A DNA stretch of 7,495 nucleotides from DATFJC01 sp964528795 (lineage in GTDB: Bacteria > Patescibacteriota > Patescibacteriia > UBA2591 > UBA6264). The DNA lies in assembly GCA_964528795.1 (NCBI GenBank), contig CAZGUY010000026.1, forward strand, positions 1 through 7,495, read 5' to 3'. The notes under the pieces are model-generated. The model did no database searches, was not told the DNA's origin, and saw only the letters and a program-made list of their open reading frames with translations. Below, one piece after another: positions 1 to 6,263 of the stretch. Position 1 is the first letter of the stretch. Each line of letters starts with the position of its first letter. The translations under genes were made by a program, and so were the position numbers.

Positions 1-1
1 T

Positions 2-1000
2 GATAAATTTAAGAGAGATAATTTTTTTATATATAGTAGAAAAGACTTAGGTTTTAAAAGTAAAAAAAATTTAAAATTTAAAAAACTAAAATGGCCTTTT
101 AAATTTATATGGACCCATATTAGATTAAACTGGGAGCTTATTTTAAAACCAATTGATGTTTTATTTGTACCAGCAGCCAGTATACCTTTGTTTTATTTTA
201 AAAAATCAGTTACTGTAGTTCATGATCTAGGCTTTAAAAAATACCCTAAAGCTTATTCTTTATGGCAAAGGTTTTATTATAATTTGGTTCATTTTTGGAA
301 TATAAAAGTAGCTGATATTATTATTGTTCCTTCAGACTTTACTAAACAAGAGATTTTAAAGTTTTATAACGTGAAAAAAGACAAAATTAAAGTTGTTCCT
401 TTAGGATTTAATAAAAACAACTTGAAAAGCAAAGAAAACTCTCATAAAATTTTAAAAAAATATAATATAAAAAAACCTTATTTTTTGTATGTAGGTAGGC
501 TTGAAAAAAAGAAAAATATAATAAGTTTAGTTAAAGCCTATAAAGAATTTAAAAAGAAAAACAAGAATATTTCTTTAGTGCTGGCAGGTAAACCTGGTTT
601 TGGATACAAAAAAATAAAACCTTTAATTAAAAAAGATGACTCTATTAAAGAGCTTGGTTATGTTTCAAATAATGATCTTTCAAGTCTTTATTCAAATGCA
701 CTAGCTTTTATTTTTCCTTCCTTTTATGAGGGTTTTGGAATACCAGTTTTAGAAGCAATGGCTAAAAAAGTTCCTGTAATTTTATCTAAAAATGGATCTT
801 TAAAAGAGGTTGGAGGGGAAGCTGCTCTTTATTTTAATCCTGAAAATATTCAAAAATTGTCTAATTTAATGGAGAAAATAGTAAATAATCAAGATTTAAG
901 AGAAAGGTTAAAGAAAAAAGGTTTTAAAAGAGTAAATAAATACTCATGGGAAAAGTGTACCAAGCAAATTTTAAAGGTTTTAACTTCTTTGAAATCTTGA
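2..1000 (+). CDS. Glycosyltransferase, GT4-like (GT-B fold), 5'-truncated by the window edge
   Basis: The reading frame is open from base 2 to the TGA at 998-1000 (332 codons), so the true start lies upstream of the window. An apparent TTG start at 188 is Leu63 in mid-domain; the preceding residues, including IDVLFVPAAS (51-60) and the HD of VHDLGF, are typical GT4 N-terminal domain sequence. The C-terminal nucleotide-sugar domain begins near YVGRLEKKKN (163-172), whose Arg and Lys residues normally contact donor phosphates. It contains EGFGIPVLE (233-241), the E-x7-E motif of retaining GT4 enzymes. The family transfers a sugar from an activated donor to a lipid or polysaccharide acceptor at the inner face of the membrane; donor and acceptor cannot be read from the sequence. 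No signal peptide or membrane segment is visible in the part present. It precedes the holB promoter and probably belongs to a separate upstream envelope-polysaccharide unit. The fold is confident, the substrate is unknown. Confidence 0.9.
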   Translation, partial: DKFKRDNFFIYSRKDLGFKSKKNLKFKKLKWPFKFIWTHIRLNWELILKPIDVLFVPAASIPLFYFKKSVTVVHDLGFKKYPKAYSLWQRFYYNLVHFWNIKVADIIIVPSDFTKQEILKFYNVKKDKIKVVPLGFNKNNLKSKENSHKILKKYNIKKPYFLYVGRLEKKKNIISLVKAYKEFKKKNKNISLVLAGKPGFGYKKIKPLIKKDDSIKELGYVSNNDLSSLYSNALAFIFPSFYEGFGIPVLEAMAKKVPVILSKNGSLKEVGGEAALYFNPENIQKLSNLMEKIVNNQDLRERLKKKGFKRVNKYSWEKCTKQILKVLTSLKS

Positions 1001-1025
1001 TGTTTTAACCTTAAATTGTTATACT
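997..1025 (+). promoter_or_regulatory. Putative sigma70-type promoter for the holB-led operon
   Basis: A -35-like TTGATG (997-1002, four of six matches to TTGACA) is followed by a 17-base spacer and TATACT (1020-1025, five of six matches to TATAAT). A TG at 1017-1018 sits one base before the -10, as in extended -10 promoters. Transcription would start near 1032, leaving a leader of about 27 bases before the holB ATG. The -35 overlaps the stop codon of the upstream glycosyltransferase gene. In DNA this A+T-rich, -10-like strings are common; the correct spacing, the extended -10 and the position in the widest intergenic gap make this one better than chance, but it is unproven. Confidence 0.5.
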
Positions 1026-1040
1026 TATTACAGTTAGAAA

Positions 1041-1047
1041 AAGGTAG
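1041..1047 (+). promoter_or_regulatory. Weak Shine-Dalgarno-like site before holB
   Basis: AAGGTAG lies 11 bases before the ATG at 1059. It resembles a ribosome binding site but is a partial match and sits slightly far from the start. It supports the ATG at 1059 only modestly; the conserved N-terminal sequence MKIIGHEKQ supports that start better. Confidence 0.3.
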
Positions 1048-1058
1048 TAGTAAAAGAT

Positions 1059-1979
1059 ATGAAAATAATAGGTCATGAAAAACAACTTGAATTTTTAAAA
1101 AAATCTATAAAAAATAATACCCTTTCTCAGGCTTATCTTTTTTATGGCCCAGTAGATATTGGTAAAAAAAAGGTTGCTAAAGAATTTGCAAAAGACATTT
1201 TAAGTATTGATACCAACAATGGCCAAGAAGTAAAAGAACAGGTTCAAAAAGGATCTCATCCTGATTTAAAAATAGTTAAGCCTAATAAAAAAGGCTCAAT
1301 AAAGATTAGTCAAACAAGAGATATTATAGATTCTTTAAATAAATCTCCCTTTTCTGCTCAAAAAAGGGTTGTTATAATAGAAGGGGCAGAAAATATGACA
1401 AATGGGGCTGCTAATTCCATTTTAAAGTTTTTAGAAGAACCGCCTGCTTACGTTCATATAATTTTAACTACTAAGAATAAAGACTTGTTACCTGCTACAA
1501 TTGTATCCAGATGTCAGCTTTTAAGGTTTCAAGCCCAAAATAAAAAGGAGATTATTAATGCCTTAAAAGAGTTTGATTTAAGTGATGAAAAACTAAAAGA
1601 TATTTTATTTTTATCAGGTAATAAAGTTGATTTAGCTTTGCGTTTAGCAGAAAATAAAGATTTGTTTAAAAAAAGAAAGAATATTGCTTCAGATTTAAAA
1701 GAATTTCTTTTAAAAGAAGATCCTCATGAAAAAGAAGATATTTTGTTTAATTTAGATGACTTAGAAGCTAGTTTAAATATTTTGTTGATTATGTTAAGGT
1801 CTCTTGTCTTAAGTAGCGATCCTAACTCTCAAAATAGTTTTAAATTAGGGGGAGTACTTAAAAAATACAATAGAGATAAATTAATTTCAATTATAAAAAG
1901 AGTTATTAAAACAAATTATTTTTTAAATGCTTATGTTAATCATAAGTTAGCTCTTGAATATTTAATAATAGGATTTTAA
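1059..1979 (+). CDS. holB: DNA polymerase III subunit delta' (clamp loader)
   Basis: 306 residues, close to the usual delta' length. The N-terminal AAA+ region begins with IIGHEKQ and a P-loop-like GPVDIGKKK (30-38). This has Lys where Walker A has Ser/Thr, as expected for a delta' subunit that does not hydrolyse ATP. HPDLKIVKP (67-75), the run from KISQTRDII (82-90) through RVVIIEGAENM (103-113), LEEPP (125-129) and the SRC motif (150-152), which supplies the trans arginine to the neighbouring DnaX subunit, are delta' hallmarks. The roughly 140 C-terminal residues fit the helical collar domain. Known role: with DnaX and delta it opens and loads the sliding clamp onto primed DNA. The Cys4 zinc module usual in this family is absent; the only cysteine in the AAA+ part is in SRC. 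It is the first gene of a compact run, 11 bases before the lipoprotein gene, and probably starts from the promoter at 997-1025. A short DnaX paralogue is unlikely given the degenerate P-loop. Confidence 0.92.
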   Translation: MKIIGHEKQLEFLKKSIKNNTLSQAYLFYGPVDIGKKKVAKEFAKDILSIDTNNGQEVKEQVQKGSHPDLKIVKPNKKGSIKISQTRDIIDSLNKSPFSAQKRVVIIEGAENMTNGAANSILKFLEEPPAYVHIILTTKNKDLLPATIVSRCQLLRFQAQNKKEIINALKEFDLSDEKLKDILFLSGNKVDLALRLAENKDLFKKRKNIASDLKEFLLKEDPHEKEDILFNLDDLEASLNILLIMLRSLVLSSDPNSQNSFKLGGVLKKYNRDKLISIIKRVIKTNYFLNAYVNHKLALEYLIIGF

Positions 1980-1990
1980 ATATCAAACTT

Positions 1991-3046
1991 ATGAAAAAAT
2001 CACTTTTAAAAACAATACTTAGTTTATTTGTAATAGTTTTGATTTTTACTTTAGCTGGTTGTGTTAATGTTAGTATTAAGACTGATATTGGTGGTGTTTA
2101 TAAATCAAGCGATAGCGGTCAAAATTGGGTAAAGAAAAAACCTATTGCAAATATCTCTGAAACAAAAGAATTTTTGGAAAATGTAAATGTAACTGTTTTT
2201 GCTGCTGACCCCCAGGATTCAAAAGTTTTATATGTTGGTACTAAGTCAAAAGGAGCTTATATTAGTATTGATGAAGGAAATAAATGGTTTGAAGTTGAAA
2301 GATTACCTCAAGGGAAAATTCAAGCTATTGAGGTTGACCCTACTAAAAGTCATGTAGTTTATGCAGCAGTCAATAATACAATTTATAAAACTACTGATGC
2401 TTTAAGAAATTGGGAATCTGTTTATGTTGATGATAAGGGGTCTGAAGCTAGTATTTCTGATATTTTTGTTAATTCTCTTTATTCTAATAGGGTATATGTT
2501 GGCTTTTCAGATGGCCGTCTTATCAAAAGTGTTAATGGGGGAACAAGCTGGAGTCTTTGGAAAAAATTTGATAGTGGCATTGTTGAAACCTACAAGTCTC
2601 CAAAAAGCAATAAAGTTTTTGCGGTCACTGAGTATAATGGTATTTTTGTAGCCAAAGATCAGTCTGACGAGTGGAGTAGACTTGATAGTTTAGAAGGAGT
2701 GAGAAGACAAAAGATCCAAGATACTGTTTTTAAGGACAATAATTTCTTTATGGTTTTAACTAATGATAATATAATAAGAACCAGAAATGGTGGCAAAGAC
2801 TGGAAAAAATTAGAATTATTGTTACCCTCTGATTATCATGATACAAAATCTCGACTTAGAGCAGTTGATTTCTCTAAGCAAAATACAGATATCTTGTACT
2901 ATCTTACTGATTCTACTTTATATAAATCTAAAAATGGCGGTCAAGATTGGATTACTTATGATTTAGGCTTGCAAGGTATGCCAATGAAGCTTTTAATTCA
3001 TCCTGAAAATTCAGAGGTTATTTATTTAGCAATAACTAAAAAATAA
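1991..3046 (+). CDS. Lipoprotein with seven Asp-box repeats, YCF48/sortilin-like beta-propeller
   Basis: 351 residues. The N-terminus has a short basic stretch (MKK), a hydrophobic core (about 8-20) and the lipobox LAGC (21-24), so Cys24 should be lipidated and the protein anchored on the outer face of the cytoplasmic membrane. The mature part carries seven Asp-box motifs of the form S-x-D/N-x-G-x-x-W at 39-46, 92-99, 134-141, 180-187, 221-228, 264-271 and 313-320, spaced 41-53 residues apart. Those at 134 and 221 are degenerate. Each is preceded by a strand such as VLYVGT, VVYAAV or RVYVGF. This is the pattern of BNR/YCF48/VPS10-type propellers. The chain starts at an Asp-box and ends on a strand (VIYLAI), so N- and C-termini could share one blade. 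No glycosidase active site is evident, so sialidase activity should not be assumed. Plausible inferred roles are binding extracellular ligands or helping membrane-protein assembly. There is no good Shine-Dalgarno; the start is fixed by the signal peptide. It lies between holB and frr. Confidence 0.85.
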   Translation: MKKSLLKTILSLFVIVLIFTLAGCVNVSIKTDIGGVYKSSDSGQNWVKKKPIANISETKEFLENVNVTVFAADPQDSKVLYVGTKSKGAYISIDEGNKWFEVERLPQGKIQAIEVDPTKSHVVYAAVNNTIYKTTDALRNWESVYVDDKGSEASISDIFVNSLYSNRVYVGFSDGRLIKSVNGGTSWSLWKKFDSGIVETYKSPKSNKVFAVTEYNGIFVAKDQSDEWSRLDSLEGVRRQKIQDTVFKDNNFFMVLTNDNIIRTRNGGKDWKKLELLLPSDYHDTKSRLRAVDFSKQNTDILYYLTDSTLYKSKNGGQDWITYDLGLQGMPMKLLIHPENSEVIYLAITKK

Positions 3047-3051
3047 TTTTT

Positions 3052-3606
3052 ATGGACAACATTATTAAAAAACACAAAAAAGAATTTGAAAAAGCGGTCA
3101 AATTTGGAAAAAAGGACATGGCTTCTATTAGAACTAATAGGGCTAGTAGTTCTTTGGTTAATAATATTTTAGTAGAAAGTTATGGCACTAAAACCCCCTT
3201 AGAAGAGGTAGCTTCTATTAGTGTTCCCGATGCTCATACAATTGTTATAAACCCTTGGGATAAAAATATTGTTAAGGAAGTTGAAAAAGCTTTAAGTAAA
3301 GCAGATTTAGGGGCTAATCCTAATGTGGGGGATGATAATGTTATAAGAATTAACCTCCCTCCTTTAAATCAAGAAACTAGAGAAAAACTTACTAAGGTTT
3401 TACATGAAAAATTAGAAAAAGCTAGAGAGTCTCTTCGCTCAATTCGTGATAAAGTTAAGTCTGAAATAGAACAAGCAGAAAGAAAAGATGACATCACAGA
3501 GGATGATAAGTATCGTTTAATTGAAAAATTAAACAAAAAAACTAAAGAAAAACAAAAAGAATTAGAAGATTTTGTAGAAAAAAAGCAAGAAAAAATTAAA
3601 GGATAA
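3052..3606 (+). CDS. frr: Ribosome recycling factor
   Basis: 184 residues, the normal full length. With EF-G it splits the post-termination 70S ribosome into subunits in the cytoplasm. Seen in the sequence: the first helix with IRTNRAS (26-32), then VESYGTKTPL (41-50), VASISVPDA (53-61), NPWD (67-70) and LGANP (86-90) of domain II. The long C-terminal helices include Arg129 and Arg132, which fall at the same numbers as the functionally important arginines of E. coli RRF. The family's usual VPDAR/VPEPR is VPDAH here, a minor change. The ATG is five bases after the lipoprotein stop, with no Shine-Dalgarno, which suggests translational coupling. rseP follows after three bases. In most bacteria frr follows pyrH; here it follows an unrelated lipoprotein gene. 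Confidence 0.97.
   Translation: MDNIIKKHKKEFEKAVKFGKKDMASIRTNRASSSLVNNILVESYGTKTPLEEVASISVPDAHTIVINPWDKNIVKEVEKALSKADLGANPNVGDDNVIRINLPPLNQETREKLTKVLHEKLEKARESLRSIRDKVKSEIEQAERKDDITEDDKYRLIEKLNKKTKEKQKELEDFVEKKQEKIKG
3598..3603 (+). promoter_or_regulatory. Ribosome binding site of rseP
   Basis: AAAGGA ends six bases before the ATG at 3610 and lies inside the last codons of frr. It is the only clear, well-spaced Shine-Dalgarno sequence at any start in this window, and it supports both the chosen rseP start and an active anti-Shine-Dalgarno in this organism. Confidence 0.6.
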
Positions 3607-3609
3607 ATT

Positions 3610-4773
3610 ATGTTTATAATTGTTGCTATTATAGGTATTAGTGTTTTGGTTTTTGTTCATGAATTTGGACATTTTATAGTTGCTAAATTATCAGGTATTA
3701 AGGTAGAGGAATTTGGAATTGGTTATCCGCCTAGAATGTTTGGAGTTGTAAAAGAAGATGGTAAAAAAAAGATATTTTTTGGCAAAAATAAACCAGAACA
3801 TAATAAAAATACAATATATTCACTAAACTGGATTCCTTTTGGTGGCTTTAATAAGCTCAAAGGGGAGCTTGAAAAAGATAATAGTCCAGATAGTTTTAGA
3901 ATGGCTAAATGGTGGAAAAAGTTTTTAGTTTCTTTAGCTGGAGCTGGCATGAATATTTTATTTGCTATTTTGATATTTATTATTCTTTATTCAACTGGCA
4001 TTCCAAAAGCATTGACCGGCCTTGATCAAAGAGCTCAAATTATTAAAAAAATTGGAGTTCAAGTCGATTCTGTAATACCTGATTCCCCAGCTCAAAAACA
4101 AGGTATTATAGGAGGTGATATAATAAAAAAGGTAGATGGAAAAGAAGTTGAAAGTGTAGAATTTTTTCAAAATTATATTAGTGATAAAGTAGGCCAAAAA
4201 ATAACAGTAAGTTTTAAAAAAGATGATAATTTAGAAGATATTAGCCTTACTGTTAGGTCTTACAAAGATGTATATAAAGAATTTTCAGATATTTATGATT
4301 TTGAAGAAGAAGATCCAAGTCGAGGTGTAATTGGTGCTTCAATGGCTAAATCGGCTATAGTTAAGTATCCTTTTCATTTGGCTTTTGTAAAAGGAATTGG
4401 GTCCGGCTTTCAATTAACAGGAAGATTTGCATATGGTATTTATTGGATTTTTAAATCCTTAATTACAAAAGGTAAACTTGTCGGAGGCTTAACAGGCCCG
4501 GTAGGGATAGCCTCAATGACAGCTGGAGTGGCAAAAATAGGTTATATTTATTTGATTCAGTTTTTAGCTTTTATTTCTGTAGCAATAGCCGTATTTCAGT
4601 TGGTCCCTTTTCCAGCCCTAGATGGCTCCCGAGCCCTTTTTGCAGTAATTGAAGGAATAAAAGGCAAACCAATTAAGCACAAAACTGAGAATTTAATTAT
4701 TAGTGTTGGTTTTATAATTCTTTTAGGACTATTAGGTTTTGTAACTTTAAAAGAAATAATCGGTTTATTTTAA
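3610..4773 (+). CDS. rseP: RIP metalloprotease RseP, site-2 protease family
   Basis: 387 residues. An intramembrane zinc protease that cuts membrane-spanning substrates, typically anti-sigma factors or leftover signal peptides. HEFGH (17-21) in the first membrane segment supplies the two zinc-binding histidines and the catalytic glutamate. Other family marks are SLNWIPFGGF (71-80), the segment AGAGMNILFA (110-119), a single PDZ domain at about 140-215 (VIPDSPAQKQGI), GPVGI (296-300) and the C-terminal PFPALDG (333-339), whose Asp338 is the third zinc ligand. Predicted membrane segments lie at about 1-16, 105-128, 312-332 and 361-380. One PDZ rather than the two of E. coli explains the shorter length. 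Odd point: the Asn that normally opens the N-x-x-P-x-P-x-LDG motif is Gln330 (CAG at 4597-4599), and the following LDGG is LDGS. All zinc ligands remain, so activity is still likely. It has a good ribosome binding site. The frr-rseP-proS order matches a cluster known from many bacteria. Confidence 0.95.
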   Translation: MFIIVAIIGISVLVFVHEFGHFIVAKLSGIKVEEFGIGYPPRMFGVVKEDGKKKIFFGKNKPEHNKNTIYSLNWIPFGGFNKLKGELEKDNSPDSFRMAKWWKKFLVSLAGAGMNILFAILIFIILYSTGIPKALTGLDQRAQIIKKIGVQVDSVIPDSPAQKQGIIGGDIIKKVDGKEVESVEFFQNYISDKVGQKITVSFKKDDNLEDISLTVRSYKDVYKEFSDIYDFEEEDPSRGVIGASMAKSAIVKYPFHLAFVKGIGSGFQLTGRFAYGIYWIFKSLITKGKLVGGLTGPVGIASMTAGVAKIGYIYLIQFLAFISVAIAVFQLVPFPALDGSRALFAVIEGIKGKPIKHKTENLIISVGFIILLGLLGFVTLKEIIGLF

Positions 4774-4795
4774 ATAATGTAAAATTAAGATACTT

Positions 4796-6256
4796 ATGAA
4801 AGATAACAAAATAAAAAAGAAAGATTTAACTAAAAAGTCAGAAAATATAGCTAAATGGTATAATGAAGTTATATCAAGAGCTAAGCTAGTTGATCAGTCA
4901 GAAGTTAAAGGTTCAATGGTAATGATGGCAAATAGTTATGAAATTTGGGAAAATATAAAAAAGAATCTTGATAAATGGTTTAAAGATTACGGAGTAAGGA
5001 ATTATTATTTTCCTATGCTTATCCCTCATCATTTATTAGAAAAGGAAAAAGATCATTTAGAAGGTTTTTCTCCTGAATTTGCCGTAGTAACTCATGCTGG
5101 TGGCAAAAAATTAAAAGATCCTTATGTTTTAAGGCCTACTTCTGAAACTATAATGTATAAAACTTTTTCAGATTGGATAGAAAGTTACAGAGATTTGCCC
5201 TTTTTAGTAAATCAGTGGTGTAACATTGTAAGATGGGAAAAAAGAACATATCCATTTTTAAGAACAAGTGAGTTTTTATGGCAAGAAGGACATACAGTTC
5301 ATAAAACAAAAGAAAAAGCCAAAGAAATGGCTTTAACTGCTCTTGACTGGTACAAAAAAATATATAAAGATTATTTAGCTATTTCTCCTTATGTTGGAAT
5401 AAAAAGTGAGTCAGAAAAATTTGCTGGAGCTGAAAAGACTTATTCAGTAGAGCTTGTTATTCCAAACGGTAAAGCTTTGCAAGCAGCCACCTCCCATAAC
5501 TTAGGGGATAATTTTTCAAAGGTATTTGATATCAGTTTTTTGAATGAAAATGGTGAAAAAAGTCATCCTTTTCAAACTTCATGGGGTCTTTCTACTCGCT
5601 CTATTGGGGGGTTGATTTTAAGCCATGGTGATGATGCTGGATTAATTTTGCCTCCTAAAATTGCTCCTAATCAAGTAGTTATAGTAACCGTCCCTTATAA
5701 AGATGAAAAAAAGCAAAAAAAAGTTAAAAAATATGCTAAAAAAGTAAAAGATAAGTTAAGAGAAAATAATATTAGAGTAGTTCTAGATAATGATGATAAA
5801 CACTCTCTTGGCTTTAAAATAAATGATTGGGAGCTAAAAGGGGTTCCTTTAAGGATTGAAATTGGTCAAAATGAAATGGAGGATAAGACTTTAACATTAG
5901 CACGAAGAGATAATTTTAAAAAGCAAGAAATTAAAAAAGATAATTTAACTAAACAAGTTAAAAAGATACTTGATTCTATTCAATCAAGTTTATTTGAGCA
6001 ATCAAAAAAGAACAAAAAAGAAATGACAGTTGAGGTAGGTGACTATGATGAGTTTAAAGATATTGCTAAGAATTCTAAAAAGTTTATAAGAGCTTTTTGG
6101 TGTGGTGATAAAGTATGCGAAGATAATATTAAATACGAAACTAAATTTTCAACTAGAGTGTTAGAAATGGATCAATTAGACAAAAAAGAAAAAGGTAAAT
6201 GTATTTATTGTGGCAAAGAAGCTGACCATAAATGGCTTTTTGCTCAAAGTTATTAA
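4796..6256 (+). CDS. proS: Proline--tRNA ligase, archaeal/eukaryotic type (ProS type 3)
   Basis: 486 residues, typical of the short archaeal/eukaryotic-type enzyme. It activates proline with ATP and transfers it to tRNA-Pro in the cytoplasm. A class II core is visible: the proline/ATP-site RPTSE (113-117), motif 2 starting at Arg146 (RWEKR, then LRTSEFLWQEGHT 155-167), and motif 3 around GLSTRSIGG (264-272) and HGDDAGLILPP (277-287). An anticodon-binding domain follows (about 292-400). The C-terminal domain has Cys436, Cys441, Cys469 and Cys472, a likely zinc site, and ends in Tyr486, as this subfamily characteristically does. Fewer than 100 residues separate motifs 2 and 3, so the approximately 180-residue editing insertion of bacterial-type ProRS is absent. 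The start lies 22 bases after rseP with no strong Shine-Dalgarno; the first 12 residues are lysine-rich and variable, so a slightly later start cannot be excluded. A methyltransferase gene follows after seven bases. Confidence 0.97.
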   Translation: MKDNKIKKKDLTKKSENIAKWYNEVISRAKLVDQSEVKGSMVMMANSYEIWENIKKNLDKWFKDYGVRNYYFPMLIPHHLLEKEKDHLEGFSPEFAVVTHAGGKKLKDPYVLRPTSETIMYKTFSDWIESYRDLPFLVNQWCNIVRWEKRTYPFLRTSEFLWQEGHTVHKTKEKAKEMALTALDWYKKIYKDYLAISPYVGIKSESEKFAGAEKTYSVELVIPNGKALQAATSHNLGDNFSKVFDISFLNENGEKSHPFQTSWGLSTRSIGGLILSHGDDAGLILPPKIAPNQVVIVTVPYKDEKKQKKVKKYAKKVKDKLRENNIRVVLDNDDKHSLGFKINDWELKGVPLRIEIGQNEMEDKTLTLARRDNFKKQEIKKDNLTKQVKKILDSIQSSLFEQSKKNKKEMTVEVGDYDEFKDIAKNSKKFIRAFWCGDKVCEDNIKYETKFSTRVLEMDQLDKKEKGKCIYCGKEADHKWLFAQSY

Positions 6257-6263
6257 AAATTTT

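Noticed and set aside
968..1015. Imperfect inverted repeat around the glycosyltransferase stop (AAGGTT...AAC with GTT...AACCTT), possible terminator
   Set aside because: Only three G-C pairs, internal T-T mismatches, a loop of about 17 bases and no following T-tract. The right arm also lies in the promoter spacer. A terminator is not supported.
1166..1172. In-phase A AAA AAG heptamer in holB, like the dnaX frameshift site
   Set aside because: A -1 shift would stop within three codons and leave only a fragment of about 40 residues. No stimulatory hairpin is evident, and A-runs of this length are common in the window, for example 6708-6715.
2424..2651. 75-codon frame inside the lipoprotein gene
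   Set aside because: It lies wholly within a well-supported propeller protein in another frame; its hydrophobic look follows from T-rich codons read out of phase.
3723..4197. Two minus-strand frames (3723-3950 and 3991-4197) opposite rseP
   Set aside because: They are antisense shadows of a conserved gene, with no ribosome binding site, promoter or recognisable protein features.
4780..4794. TAAAAT and GATACT as -10 elements for proS
   Set aside because: No -35 at a suitable distance, and they lie so close to the ATG that the transcript would start at or inside the gene. Such strings are expected by chance in this base composition.
6210..6263. GTG at 6210 as the methyltransferase start
   Set aside because: It would overlap 47 bases of the conserved proS C-terminus, and its 18 extra residues are just the proS zinc-domain DNA in another frame. 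The ATG at 6264 fits operon spacing.
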